From an uncultured Hyphomicrobiales bacterium (GTDB lineage Bacteria; Pseudomonadota; Alphaproteobacteria; Rhizobiales; Devosiaceae), in contig CAIMLX010000059.1 in NCBI GenBank assembly GCA_903842455.1, positions 1-51,923 on the forward strand: a DNA stretch of 51,923 bases, written 5' to 3'. A program made the position numbers and the translations under genes. This document shows, piece by piece, positions 24,755-34,044 of the stretch. Each line of letters begins with the position of its first letter. The stretch's first letter is position 1. The notes beneath the pieces are model-generated. The model saw only the letters and a list, made by a program, of their open reading frames with translations. It was not told where the DNA came from and did not search any database.

Positions 24755-27444
24755 TGCTCAGCGCCGACCTCGTTACCGCTACCGGCATCGCCTATGTCGG
24801 CCTGCTGTTCCTCATCGCCTATGTCTCGGACCGGCAGGCGCGGAAATCCAAGTCGAGCTTCCTGCGCTCGCCGTTCGTCTACACTCTGGCGATCTCGGTC
24901 TACTGCACCAGTTGGACCTTCTACGGGGCGGTGGGTTCGGCGGCCCGCAATGGGCTCGAATACCTGGCGATCTACCTCGGGCCGACACTGGTCTTCATCG
25001 GCTGGTGGTTCGTGCTCAGGCGGCTGGTGCGGATCAGCCACAACCAGCGCATCACCTCGATTGCCGACCTCCTGTCGTCGCGCTTCGGCAAGTCGAGCCG
25101 GCTGGCGGTGCTGGTGACAGTGATCGCGGTGATCGGCATTGCGCCCTACATCGCGCTGCAGCTCAAGGCAGTGACCTCGTCGATCCAGGCGATTTCCGGC
25201 GCCAGCGCGGCGCAGGGGACGCTGCGCGGGGTGGACGATGTCGGCCTCGCCTTCGGGGTCGCGGCCGGCATGGCGCTGTTCACGGTACTGTTCGGCACCC
25301 GCAACGTCGATGCCAAGGAGCAGCATCACGGCGTCGTCGCTGCCATCGCCTTCGAGGCGGTGGTGAAGCTCGCCGCGCTGATTGCGGTGGGGCTGTTCGT
25401 GGTGTTTGCCGGCGGCGGGCTCGAGGCCATCTTCTCGCGCGCCGAGGCGGCGGGGGTGGACATCTACTCGACCGGGACGTTCGATGACCGCTGGATCGCG
25501 ATGAACGTGCTGTCGATCGCGGCGATCATCTGCCTGCCGCGGCAGTTCCAGATCACGGTGGTGGAGAACTCGGACGAGAACCACCTGCGCACGGCGGCCT
25601 GGGCCTTCCCCGGCTACCTGCTGCTGATGAGCCTGTTTACGCTGCCCATCGCGCTTTACGGCCTCACCAGCATGCCGGCGGGCGCCAATCCCGACATGTT
25701 CGTGCTGACGCTCCCGCTCGCCGCCGGGCAGGAGGGGTTGGCGCTGTTTGCCTTCATCGGCGGCTTCTCGTCGGCGACCTCGATGATCATCGTCGAGTCG
25801 ATCGCGCTGTCGATCATGGTTTCGAACCACATCGTCATGCCGCTGGTGCTGCGCTTCACCCAGGGGCAGGGGGTGGGGGATGGGCGCGGGGTGAGCCAGT
25901 TGCTGCTGGCGTCGCGGCGGTTTTCGATCGCGCTGATCCTGTCGCTGGGTTTTGGCTATTTCTACCTGACGCGCGACAGCAACGCGCTGGCGCCGATCGG
26001 GCTCATCTCGTTCTGCGGCGTGGCGCAGTTCCTGCCGGCGATCATCGCGGCGCTGTTCTGGAAGGATGCATCGCTGAAGGCGGCGACTGCGGCGGTGGCG
26101 GTGGGTTTTGTGGTGTGGGCGTGGTCGAGCTTCATGCCGTCGTTCGAATCGGCGTCGCCGCTGGTGGCGCAACTGATGGCCGAGGGGCCGTGGGGTATCA
26201 CCTGGCTGCGGCCGGAGGCGCTGTTCGGCGTCGCCGACATCGATCCGCTGGCGAACGCGGTGTTCTGGAGCCTGTTCCTCAATACGGCGACCCTGGTGGT
26301 CGTCTCGCTGTTCACCAGCCAGTCGGCGCTCGAGCGGGTACAGGCAACGCTGTTCGTCGACCTGTTTCGCCGGCAGGGGCCGGTCGGTACGCTGATGCGT
26401 GGATCGGCGGCGACAGGCGACCTGCAGTTCGTGGCGCAGCGGGTGCTCGGTATCGAGAAGGCGACGGCGCTGTTCGCCGGGGCGGGTGCGGCGGCCGGGA
26501 CGCCGCAGTTCATCGACCGGCTGGAGCGCGAGCTCGCCGGTTCGATCGGGGCCGCCTCGGCGCATGTGATGATGAGCAAGGTGGTCGCGGGCAGCGCGGT
26601 GTCGCTCGAAGAAGTTCTGCAGATGGCCGACGAGACGCAGCAGGCGATCGAGTATTCGCAACAGCTCGAACGGACGTCTTCGGAACTACGCGACACGGCG
26701 CGGAAACTCGAGGAAGCCAACCGGCAGCTGCGCGAACTCGACAGCCAGAAGGACGAGTTCCTGTCGCAGGTGAGCCACGAGGTACGCACGCCGATGACCT
26801 CGATCCGCTCGTTCTCCGAAATCCTGCTCGGCGAGCAGCACCTGGAAGAGGCGGAGCGGCAGAAATTCGTGGCCACCATCCACAAGGAGAGCCTGCGACT
26901 GACCAAGCTGCTCGACCAGATTCTCGACCTCAACGCGCTGGAACGCGGCAAGGCAGCGTGGCGCAACGTGCCCACCGATGCCGAAGCGGTGCTCGACCAG
27001 GCAGTCGAGGTCTGTTCGGCGTTGGCGCGGCAGCGGCAGATGCGGCTGGTGGTCGACAAGCAGGGCGAGGGAGCCAGCATCGATGCGGATGCAGACCGGC
27101 TGAGCCAGGTGCTGATCAACCTCATCTCCAACGCCATCAAGTACAACGACGCGCCGGAACCGCTGGTGGAGGTGCGCTCTCGCCGGTCGCGCCGGCACTA
27201 CATCGTCGAGGTGGCCGACAATGGCCCCGGCATCGCGCGCGACGAACGCACGCTGGTGTTCGAGAAGTTTTCGCGCGGCGCGACAGGCACAACCGCTGCA
27301 CCCGGCGCGGGGCTGGGTCTCGCCATCTCGCGGCAGATCATCACTCACATGAACGGCAGGCTGGAACTGGTGCCGGCGCGGGGGCGCGGTGCCTGCTTCC
27401 GGATCACCCTGCCGCTATCGGGAGCGGCAGCATTGGCGGAGTAG
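24754..27444 (+). CDS. Sodium/solute symporter-histidine kinase fusion (CrbS/CbrA-like)
   Basis: The 896-residue sensor has an SSS-type transporter domain (about residues 1-500, more than ten helices; YCTSWTFYGAVGSAARNGLE, QITVVENSDENHLRTAAWAF, IGGFSSATSMIIVESIAL), a linker, and a full histidine kinase. The H-box is SHEVRTPMTSI (His675). The ATP lid shows NLISNAIKYND, DNGPGIARD and GAGLGLAIS. Relatives CbrA and CrbS sense nutrients such as histidine or acetate. No PAS domain stands out between symporter and kinase. The ATG overlaps the preceding stop (TGATG). It probably phosphorylates the single-domain receiver encoded two genes upstream. Confidence 0.9.
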   Translation: MLSADLVTATGIAYVGLLFLIAYVSDRQARKSKSSFLRSPFVYTLAISVYCTSWTFYGAVGSAARNGLEYLAIYLGPTLVFIGWWFVLRRLVRISHNQRITSIADLLSSRFGKSSRLAVLVTVIAVIGIAPYIALQLKAVTSSIQAISGASAAQGTLRGVDDVGLAFGVAAGMALFTVLFGTRNVDAKEQHHGVVAAIAFEAVVKLAALIAVGLFVVFAGGGLEAIFSRAEAAGVDIYSTGTFDDRWIAMNVLSIAAIICLPRQFQITVVENSDENHLRTAAWAFPGYLLLMSLFTLPIALYGLTSMPAGANPDMFVLTLPLAAGQEGLALFAFIGGFSSATSMIIVESIALSIMVSNHIVMPLVLRFTQGQGVGDGRGVSQLLLASRRFSIALILSLGFGYFYLTRDSNALAPIGLISFCGVAQFLPAIIAALFWKDASLKAATAAVAVGFVVWAWSSFMPSFESASPLVAQLMAEGPWGITWLRPEALFGVADIDPLANAVFWSLFLNTATLVVVSLFTSQSALERVQATLFVDLFRRQGPVGTLMRGSAATGDLQFVAQRVLGIEKATALFAGAGAAAGTPQFIDRLERELAGSIGAASAHVMMSKVVAGSAVSLEEVLQMADETQQAIEYSQQLERTSSELRDTARKLEEANRQLRELDSQKDEFLSQVSHEVRTPMTSIRSFSEILLGEQHLEEAERQKFVATIHKESLRLTKLLDQILDLNALERGKAAWRNVPTDAEAVLDQAVEVCSALARQRQMRLVVDKQGEGASIDADADRLSQVLINLISNAIKYNDAPEPLVEVRSRRSRRHYIVEVADNGPGIARDERTLVFEKFSRGATGTTAAPGAGLGLAISRQIITHMNGRLELVPARGRGACFRITLPLSGAAALAE

Positions 27445-27525
27445 ACTGCCACCAAAGCGCTGATCGACGCCGCCGGATTTCCATCCTATGTCATGCCACC
27501 GTCATTGCTGAGTTTCCGTTTGACC

Positions 27526-29229
27526 ATGCCCACTGCTTCCATGTCCGGCGACGCCCTGCTGGCGCAACTGCGCAGCTTTGTCGGGGACAAACACGTGCAT
27601 ACCGACCCGCGCGCCAACCGCCGCTGGCGCAAGGGCTATCGCTACGGCGAGGGCAAGGTGCTGGCGGTGGTGCGACCGGGCACGCTGCTGGAGCAGTGGC
27701 GGGCATTTAAGGCGTGCATCGAGGCGGGCCGCATCGTCATCATGCAGGGGGCCAATACCGGGCTCAACGGCGGCTCGACGCCATTCGGCGACGACTATGA
27801 CCGCGAAGTGGTGCTGATCAACACCATGCGGATCAACCGCATCGACCTGCTCAAGGGCGGCGAGCAGGTGCTGGCGCTGGCGGGATCGACGCTGCATGCG
27901 CTCGAAAAGCTGATCCGGCCGCTTGGGCGCGAACCGCATTCGGTGATCGGTTCGACGACGATCGGCGCGTCGGTGGTCGGCGGGGTGTGCAACAATTCGG
28001 GTGGCGCGCTGATCCGGCGCGGGCCGGCGTTCACGCAACTGGCGCTTTATGCGGCGGTCGGGGCGGATGGCAGCGTGTCGCTGGTCAACCATCTGGGCAT
28101 CGAGCTCGGCAACGACCCCGAGGAGATTTTGGCGCGGCTCGACACCGGCAGGTACAGCGAAGCCGATGTCTGGCACGACACCGGCAAGCTGGCGTCGGAC
28201 CCGGATTACTCGACGCTGATCCGGCAGGTGGATGCGCCCGGACCGGCGCGGTTCAACAACGATCCGCGGCTGCTGTTCGAGGCGGCGGGCAGCGCGGGCA
28301 AGCTCTGCGTGTTTGCGGTGCGGCTCGATACCTTCCCCAGTTCCGGGCCGTCGAGGGTGTTCTATATCGGCTCCAACGATTTCATGGAGCTGACCGACAT
28401 CCGCCGGCACATCCTCAGCTCGTTCAAGACGCTGCCGATGGCGGGCGAGTACCTGCATCGGGACGCCTACGACATCGCCGAGAAGTACGGCAAGGACCTG
28501 TATCTACTGATCAAATACGCGGGCACCGAGCGGATTCCGCAGGCGTTCGCGCTGAAGAGCAAGTTCGATGCGATCACCGGGCGGCTGGGGCTTGGCACCA
28601 ACCTGTCGGACAAGATCCTGCAGGTGATCGGCAAGCTGCTGCCGGGCCACCTGCCCAAGCGGATGAACGCGTTCCGCGACAAGTACCAGCACCACCTGCT
28701 GCTGCGGGTGGATGGCGCGGGAATCGAGGAGGCGCGGGCGTATCTGGGCTCGATCTTCCCGTCGGCGACCGGCGATTTCTTCGAGGCGGACGACGAGGAG
28801 GCGCTCGCCGCGTTCCGCAACCGCTATGCGATCGGCGGCGGCTCGGTGCGCTATCGCGCCGTGCATTCGGACACCGTCGAAAACATCGTGGCGCTGGATC
28901 TGGCGCTGCCGCGCAACACCATCGACTGGCGCGAGACGCTGCCCGAGGGAATCGAGGAGCAGATCGAGCGGCGCATCCCGTGCGGGCACTTCATGTGCCA
29001 GGTGTTCCACTACGATTACGCGGTCAAGAAGGGCACGAACTGGCTCGATATCGAGCACAAGATCATCGCCCACCTCAACGGCCGCGGCATCGAGTTCCCG
29101 TCCGAGCACAATGTCGGGCACCTCTATACCGCCAAACCCGTGCTGGCCGACTTCTACCGCTCGCTCGACCCGACGAACGCGATGAACCCGGGGATCGGGC
29201 AGACGTCGAAGCTCAAGGATTGGGCATAG
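27526..29229 (+). CDS. dld: Quinone-dependent D-lactate dehydrogenase
   Basis: The 567-residue flavoprotein is close in pattern and length to E. coli Dld (571 residues), a peripheral membrane enzyme that oxidises D-lactate to pyruvate and feeds electrons to quinone. Recognisable stretches are IVIMQGANTGLNGGSTPFG, REPHSVIGSTTIGASVVGG and CNNSGGALIRRGPAFT for FAD binding, AGEYLHRDAYDIAEKYGKDL in the membrane-binding region, and PSEHNVGHLYTAKP and DPTNAMNPGIGQTSK at the end. The start is uncertain: ATG at 27526 or 27541 gives the best length, and 27493 is also open. No ribosome site decides between them. It follows the kinase operon by 81 bases. Confidence 0.93.
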   Translation: MPTASMSGDALLAQLRSFVGDKHVHTDPRANRRWRKGYRYGEGKVLAVVRPGTLLEQWRAFKACIEAGRIVIMQGANTGLNGGSTPFGDDYDREVVLINTMRINRIDLLKGGEQVLALAGSTLHALEKLIRPLGREPHSVIGSTTIGASVVGGVCNNSGGALIRRGPAFTQLALYAAVGADGSVSLVNHLGIELGNDPEEILARLDTGRYSEADVWHDTGKLASDPDYSTLIRQVDAPGPARFNNDPRLLFEAAGSAGKLCVFAVRLDTFPSSGPSRVFYIGSNDFMELTDIRRHILSSFKTLPMAGEYLHRDAYDIAEKYGKDLYLLIKYAGTERIPQAFALKSKFDAITGRLGLGTNLSDKILQVIGKLLPGHLPKRMNAFRDKYQHHLLLRVDGAGIEEARAYLGSIFPSATGDFFEADDEEALAAFRNRYAIGGGSVRYRAVHSDTVENIVALDLALPRNTIDWRETLPEGIEEQIERRIPCGHFMCQVFHYDYAVKKGTNWLDIEHKIIAHLNGRGIEFPSEHNVGHLYTAKPVLADFYRSLDPTNAMNPGIGQTSKLKDWA

Positions 29230-29264
29230 GGCGTTCTGGTCGTTATCAAGCAGCGACCCCGACG

Positions 29265-29344
29265 TGTCATCCCTGCGAAAGCAGGGACCCACGCTATCAC
29301 CTGCGCAGGTTTCGACTTGGGTCCCTGCTTTCGCAGGGATGACA
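29265..29344. repeat. Intergenic palindrome, GTCATCCCTGCGAAAGCAGG type
   Basis: Perfect 27-base inverted arms (29265-29291 and 29318-29344) surround a 26-base centre between convergent dld and the GNAT-like gene. Each arm itself contains the smaller palindrome CCCTGCGAAAGCAGGG. The left flank and start (CCCCGACGTGTCATCCC) match the element at 31239-31345, so both belong to one dispersed family. It may double as a bidirectional terminator. Confidence 0.8.
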
Positions 29345-29392
29345 GCGTTGGGGAACGGACACCGGCACTGGCCAACCTAAGCGCGTGCGGCT

Positions 29393-30010
29393 TTAACGCT
29401 CTGGCCTGATCAGGCATTCGCTGCCGATCGGCGTGAAGCTGAGGCTGAGGAAGGCGCGGAGGGAGCGGGCGTTGCCGGGGGAGACGGCGGCGAAGAGGAG
29501 TTCGCCGGCCGGCGTGAGGTTCACCGCTTCGGCGATCAGCGCGGTGCCGTGGCCCAGGTTGTGGCTCGAGGCTTCGACACTCAGTTCGCGGCGGCCGGCG
29601 AGGCCGGCGCCGATGGTGATGAGGCCGCGCTCGTCGCCATAGACCACGACATCGGAGCGATACTGGCGGGCGTATGTTACGCGCGGGTGGTCGTCGAGGT
29701 CGGTGCGGACGGGCAGGGCGGGTTTGCCGGTGCCGCGGGCGACCAGCATCACGTCGATGACGCCGGTGGAGCCGGTAGGGCCGGCGAGCCAGCGCAGGAA
29801 GTCAGGCGACATCGAGGTGCCATAGCCGTCGGGCCCCTGCGCCATGACCTCGTCCGCCGTGCGGGCGGTGGCGACGACCGCGTGGCCGGTGAAGGCGACC
29901 GAGCATTCCCATCCGCCCGCCAGCGGCGGCAGCACGGTGACGCCACCATCGACCGGCGGGAAGCGGCCCTCGGCGGCGTCGGTCAGGAAATCGAGGAGCG
30001 GGTGGCGCAT
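29393..30010 (-). CDS. GNAT-like acetyltransferase family protein
   Basis: The 205-residue soluble protein has a C-terminal half that resembles a GNAT fold: RRELSVEASSHNLGHGTALI in the position of the acetyl-CoA loop and following helix, then LLFAAVSPGNARSLRAFLSL and SFTPIGSECLI. The acetyl-CoA loop is atypical (HNLGHGTA instead of R/QxxGxG/A). The first 120 residues do not match a domain I recognise. The substrate is unknown. The gene diverges from the M20 amidohydrolase gene, with 45 bases between the starts, so the two may share a control region. Confidence 0.6.
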   Translation of the reverse strand: MRHPLLDFLTDAAEGRFPPVDGGVTVLPPLAGGWECSVAFTGHAVVATARTADEVMAQGPDGYGTSMSPDFLRWLAGPTGSTGVIDVMLVARGTGKPALPVRTDLDDHPRVTYARQYRSDVVVYGDERGLITIGAGLAGRRELSVEASSHNLGHGTALIAEAVNLTPAGELLFAAVSPGNARSLRAFLSLSFTPIGSECLIRPER

Positions 30011-30055
30011 CGGGTGTTCTATCCGGTTGGAGAACCTGCGATATAGGCGACCGCC

Positions 30056-31207
30056 ATGAAAGTCACCCCACCCCGCTCCATCGCCGATTTCATCGATCTC
30101 AGGCACCGGCTGCACGCCGCGCCGGAGCTCAGTTCGGAGGAGTTCGCGACCAGTGCGCTGGTGGCCGAACTGCTCGCGGGCTGGGGCTATGAGGTGGCGA
30201 CGGGCGTCGGCGGTACCGGTGTCGTCGCGACGCTGCGGAACGGGGTGGGCGAGCGGAGCATCGGGCTGCGCGCCGACATGGATGCGCTGCCGATCGCCGA
30301 GGCGACGGGGCTGCCCTATGCCAGCGGCAAGGCGGGGGTGATGCATGCCTGCGGGCATGACGGGCACACGACCATCCTCTTGGCGGCGGCGAAGCATCTG
30401 GCCGAGACGCGCAATTTCTCCGGCACCGTGCGGCTGATCTTCCAGCCGGCCGAGGAGATCGGCGGCGCCGTGCAGATGCTGGCGGACGGGCTGTTCGAGC
30501 GGTTTCCGGTCAATGCGGTGTTCGGGCTGCACAACTGGCCGGGCGTTCCCGTGGGCGAGTTCCGCTTCATCGACGGGCCGGCGATGGCGGCGGTAGACCT
30601 CGTGATCATCACCGTGCACGGCAAGGGCGGCCATGGGGCGAAGCCGCAGGATGCGGTGGACCCCATCGTCGCCGCCTCGGCGCTGGTGCTGGCGCTACAA
30701 TCGATCGTATCGCGCAATGTCGATCCGCTGGAGACAGCGGTGTTCACCGTGGGGTCGATCCATGGCGGGACGATGCCGACAGTGATCCCCGACAGCGTGG
30801 AGTTGCAGGCGACGGTGCGGACGTTTTCTCCGGCGGTGCGGGATACGATCAGGGCGCGGATCAAGGTGCTGGCCGAGGCGACCGCGGCGGCCTATGGCGC
30901 GACGGCGGAGGTGTACCATCCGGTGGGGTTTCCGGCGGTGCACAACCACCCCGACGAGACGGCATTCGCCCGGCAGGTGGCGGTGCGGCATTTCGGGGCG
31001 GAGCGGGTGGGGGAGCTGAAGCCGCTGCTGGTCAGCGAGGACTTCGCCTTCATGCTCGAGAAGCAGCGCGGCAGCTACTTCTTCGTCGGCAACGGGCCAA
31101 GCGCGGACCTGCACAGCCCGCGCTACGATTTCAACGATGCGGTGATCGAGCCGGCGTCGCGCTACTGGGTGGCGCTGGTCGAGGATTATCTCAGCGCGAA
31201 CGGGTGA
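30056..31207 (+). CDS. M20-family amidohydrolase (hippurate/N-acyl-amino-acid hydrolase-like)
   Basis: The 383-residue metallo-hydrolase belongs to peptidase family M20D, which removes acyl groups from N-acyl amino acids or related amides. Metal-site features are present: GLRADMDALPI, MHACGHDGHTTILL, the catalytic Glu pair in FQPAEEIGGAVQML, HNWPGVPVGEF, and the late LLVSEDFAFML. The dimerisation domain carries VHGKGGHGAKPQDAVDPI. No signal peptide is seen, so it is cytosolic. It is followed after a repeat by a convergent polar amino-acid ABC transporter, which fits a role in processing imported compounds (inference). Confidence 0.9.
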   Translation: MKVTPPRSIADFIDLRHRLHAAPELSSEEFATSALVAELLAGWGYEVATGVGGTGVVATLRNGVGERSIGLRADMDALPIAEATGLPYASGKAGVMHACGHDGHTTILLAAAKHLAETRNFSGTVRLIFQPAEEIGGAVQMLADGLFERFPVNAVFGLHNWPGVPVGEFRFIDGPAMAAVDLVIITVHGKGGHGAKPQDAVDPIVAASALVLALQSIVSRNVDPLETAVFTVGSIHGGTMPTVIPDSVELQATVRTFSPAVRDTIRARIKVLAEATAAAYGATAEVYHPVGFPAVHNHPDETAFARQVAVRHFGAERVGELKPLLVSEDFAFMLEKQRGSYFFVGNGPSADLHSPRYDFNDAVIEPASRYWVALVEDYLSANG

Positions 31208-31238
31208 GCTTCGACTGGGTCACCAAGGAGTACGGTTC

Positions 31239-31345
31239 CCCGACGTGTCATCCCGGCGAAGGCCGGGATCCAGCCTGAGCGGTAGCCGCTCGGGTGCTGC
31301 GGTTGAATGCGCTCAGGATGGGCCCCGGCCTACGCCGGGGTGACA
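31239..31345. repeat. Intergenic palindrome, GTCATCCCGGCGAAGGCCGG type
   Basis: An imperfect inverted repeat runs from TGTCATCCCGGCGAAGG (from 31246) to its partner ending TGACA at 31345, with central arms GCCTGAGC and GCTCAGGA. The left edge CCCCGACGTGTCATCCC is shared with the element at 29265. It lies between convergent genes. The family is common in alphaproteobacteria. Confidence 0.75.
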
Positions 31346-31380
31346 GCGTGTGTTGGCAACTCGTGCCCTGAAGCGTTCCG

Positions 31381-32136
31381 TCACACCAGCGCGGCCAGCC
31401 GGCCGGACTCGATGATCCGCTGCAGGAACTTCTGCGTGCGCGGGTTCTCGGGCTTCGAGAACAGCTCGCGGGGCGCACCCTGCTCGATGATGCGGCCGCC
31501 ATCGAGGAAGCACACGCGATCCGCCACATCCCGCGCGAAGGCCATTTCGTGGGTGACGATGACCATGGTCATGCCGGTCTGCTTGAGGTCATGGATGATC
31601 TTCAGCACTTCGCCGATCAGCTCGGGGTCGAGCGCCGCGGTTACTTCGTCGAGCAGCAGCACTTCCGGCTCAGTAGCAAGCGAGCGGACGATGGCGACGC
31701 GCTGCTGCTGGCCGCCGGAGAGCTGCTCGGGATAGGATTTGGCGTACTGGCCGAGGCCGAACAGGTCGAGCAGCTTCATCGCGGCGGCTTCGGCCTCGGC
31801 GCGCGGCCGGCCGTGGACCTTGATCGGGGCGAGCGTGATGTTTCCGAGCACGCTCATCGTGGGGAACAGGTTGTAGGCCTGAAAGACGATGCCGACTTTC
31901 TTGTAGAGGCCGGTGCGGCCAAAACTCTCGTCGTAGATATCGACGCCATCGATGCGGATGCTGCCCTCGTCGAACTCGGTGAGGCCGTTGATGCAGCGCA
32001 GCAGGGTCGACTTGCCGGAGCCTGAGGCGCCGATCAGGCAGACTACTTCATGGTCGGAGACCGACAGGTCGATCTGGTCCAGCACTTGGCGCTCGCCGTA
32101 GAACTTGGTGAGCTTTTCGATTTCCACGCGATGCAT
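31381..32136 (-). CDS. Polar amino-acid ABC transporter ATPase
   Basis: The 251-residue ATP-binding subunit of the HisP/GlnQ class has Walker A LIGASGSGKSTLLRC, signature LSGGQQQRVAIVRSL, Walker B VLLLDEVTAALDPEL and the switch His in IVTHEMAFARDVADRV. HisP/GlnQ-type features include FLDGGRIIEQGAPRELFSKP. The ATG at 32136 directly follows the permease stop; a GTG four codons earlier would overlap it. It forms a three-gene uptake operon with the permease and binding protein. Only one permease gene is present, implying a homodimeric channel. Confidence 0.93.
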   Translation of the reverse strand: MHRVEIEKLTKFYGERQVLDQIDLSVSDHEVVCLIGASGSGKSTLLRCINGLTEFDEGSIRIDGVDIYDESFGRTGLYKKVGIVFQAYNLFPTMSVLGNITLAPIKVHGRPRAEAEAAAMKLLDLFGLGQYAKSYPEQLSGGQQQRVAIVRSLATEPEVLLLDEVTAALDPELIGEVLKIIHDLKQTGMTMVIVTHEMAFARDVADRVCFLDGGRIIEQGAPRELFSKPENPRTQKFLQRIIESGRLAALV

Positions 32137-32137
32137 T

Positions 32138-32974
32138 CTAGAGGGCACCCTGGAGGCGGCGCTGGCGGTCCTTGCGCTGCAGGTGGTCGGTCAGGCGCGC
32201 CAGCGGAATGGTGGCGAGCAGGAACAGGATCGCGGCGACGACGAGCGAGGAATAGTTGAAGGTGCGGGCAGTGTAGATCTGCGCTTCGCGCACCGCGTCG
32301 CGGACGCCGAGGACGGAGAGCAGCGCCACGTCCTTCTGCAGCGCGACGACGAGGTTCAGCATGGCCGGCACGACGTTGCGCAAGGCCTGCGGCAGGATGG
32401 CGTAGCGCAGGGTCTGCCACTGGGTAAGGCCGAGCGACTTGGCGGCCATGCTCTGCCCCTCGTGCACCGCCTCGATGCCGGAGCGATAGACCTCGGTGGC
32501 GTAGGCCGAATAGCTGAGGATGAGCGCGACACCGCCCCAGAACAGGCCCTCGCGCGGCAGGCCGGGCAGGTTCAGCGCCGGAATGCCGAAGCCTAACAGC
32601 AGCACAAGCAGCAGGGCCGGCAGGCCACGGAACAGGTCGACATAGACGATGGCGAAGACGCGCAGCGGTGCGAACCAGGGTCCGCTCATGGCGCGGAAGA
32701 TGGCGAGGATCAACGCCCAGATGCCGATGCAGACGAGGCTGACCAGCCAGATCTGGAGGGAAACAAGGAAGCCGCGGGCAACGCCCGGCGCCGCTTCCAC
32801 CATGGCCTCGATGGAAAAGAACTGCAGCTGGATGCGCGGCCATTGCGGGGCCGAGCCAACGAACCAGGCGATGGAGCCGAAGACCACGACCACGCTCGCC
32901 AAACTAATAAGGACCGGCGTGAGCCGGTCCTTGAGTGCGATCTTTCGGCGTCCCTTGCCGGGTCGTCGTGTCAT
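32138..32974 (-). CDS. Polar amino-acid ABC transporter permease
   Basis: The 278-residue inner-membrane permease of the HisM/GlnP class has the conserved EAA loop YRSGIEAVHEGQSMAAKSLG, followed by LTQWQTLRYAILPQALRNVV. The first helix is VLISLASVVVVFGSIAWFV, and at least five more follow. The ATG at 32974 is chosen because it overlaps the stop of the binding-protein gene (ATGA); earlier in-frame codons fall inside that gene. It would form the pore for substrate delivered by the binding protein. Confidence 0.92.
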   Translation of the reverse strand: MTRRPGKGRRKIALKDRLTPVLISLASVVVVFGSIAWFVGSAPQWPRIQLQFFSIEAMVEAAPGVARGFLVSLQIWLVSLVCIGIWALILAIFRAMSGPWFAPLRVFAIVYVDLFRGLPALLLVLLLGFGIPALNLPGLPREGLFWGGVALILSYSAYATEVYRSGIEAVHEGQSMAAKSLGLTQWQTLRYAILPQALRNVVPAMLNLVVALQKDVALLSVLGVRDAVREAQIYTARTFNYSSLVVAAILFLLATIPLARLTDHLQRKDRQRRLQGAL

Positions 32975-33795
32975 TCGGCGATCACCGGGATATCCGGGTC
33001 GGCGACGAGGTACTTGGTGACCAGTTCTTCGATCGTGCCCTTGGCCTTGACGGCGGCGAGACCCTCGTTGATCCACGGCACGATCGGGTTGTCGAAAGCG
33101 AACAGCAGGCCGAGGCCCTCGTCGCTCGGGTCCTTCGGCAGCAGCGCGGTGATCTTGGCTTCCGGCACTTGGCAGCAGGTGGCGTAGAGCGCGGTCGGCA
33201 GCGCGGCGATGGTGGCGTCGATCTGGCCACCCTGGAGGGCCTGGAACACACCGGCCTGGTCGTCGTAGACAGCGGCGTTGTCGATGCCGAGCACGTTGGT
33301 CACGTAGTCGAAATCGGTGGTGCCGACGGCGACGCCCCAGCGGGCGGCCTTCAGATCGGCGAACGACTTGGCGTTCGCGACGTCCGAGGTCGGCAGCGCG
33401 ATCACGGCCTTGTCGGACTGGTAGTAGACGTCGGAGAAGGTGGCGACCTTGGCGCGATCCGGGGTCACCGAGATCTGCTGGATCGAGAAGTCGTAGGCCT
33501 TCGGGCCCGGCGCGATGGCGCCGTCGAAGGTCACATCGACCCAGACCACGTCTTCCTTGGCAAAGCCGAGTTCGGCGGCGAGCGCATAGACCAGCGCTGC
33601 CTCGAAGCCCTCACCGGCCTCCGGGTTGTTGTCGAGCACCCACGGTGGATAGCTCGGCTCGGAGGTCGAGACGGTCAGCTTGCCCGGCGTGAACAGGCGC
33701 GGGTCGTTCGGGGTCTTCTCCTGCGCGAAGGCAGGCATGACCATCGCGATCGCCGCCAGAAGCGCGACCACGAATACGTTGTGCTTGTTAGCCAT
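32971..33795 (-). CDS. Periplasmic amino-acid-binding protein
   Basis: The 274-residue solute-binding protein of family 3 has a signal peptide (VVALLAAIAMVMPAFAQ). The mature domain shows SEPSYPPWVLDNNPEAGEGF, AAELGFAKEDVVWVDVTFDG and DFSIQQISVTPDRAKVATFS, the classic ligand-binding core with SxTPxR. It also carries two cysteines (YATCCQVPEAK) in the second lobe. It is the first gene of the ABC operon and sets substrate choice, which cannot be narrowed beyond a polar amino acid or opine-like compound. Confidence 0.92.
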   Translation of the reverse strand: MANKHNVFVVALLAAIAMVMPAFAQEKTPNDPRLFTPGKLTVSTSEPSYPPWVLDNNPEAGEGFEAALVYALAAELGFAKEDVVWVDVTFDGAIAPGPKAYDFSIQQISVTPDRAKVATFSDVYYQSDKAVIALPTSDVANAKSFADLKAARWGVAVGTTDFDYVTNVLGIDNAAVYDDQAGVFQALQGGQIDATIAALPTALYATCCQVPEAKITALLPKDPSDEGLGLLFAFDNPIVPWINEGLAAVKAKGTIEELVTKYLVADPDIPVIAE

Positions 33796-34044
33796 TCATC
33801 ACTCTCATCATTCCCGCCCGGCGGCATGCGGAAATGCTCCGCTCGCCGAGCCCCGCAACGGAATTTAGCGACAATCGGTGAGAGCGCCAGTCATAGAATT
33901 GCAAAAATGCTCTGTCGTGGAAACGTTCGTTGCCGCAGGCGATGCGCTGGTGCGACGTCCTCACGATCTGTCGGTTGGCGTCAGGCCCGCGTGGTTGGCG
34001 AACCGACGTTCGAACTCGCACTGTGTCAGTGCAAACCAGCATGA

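Noticed and set aside
24667-26661. A 664-codon minus-strand frame opposite the symporter-kinase
   Set aside because: It is Arg/His/Gln-rich with no recognisable fold, and it is antisense to a gene with clear motifs.
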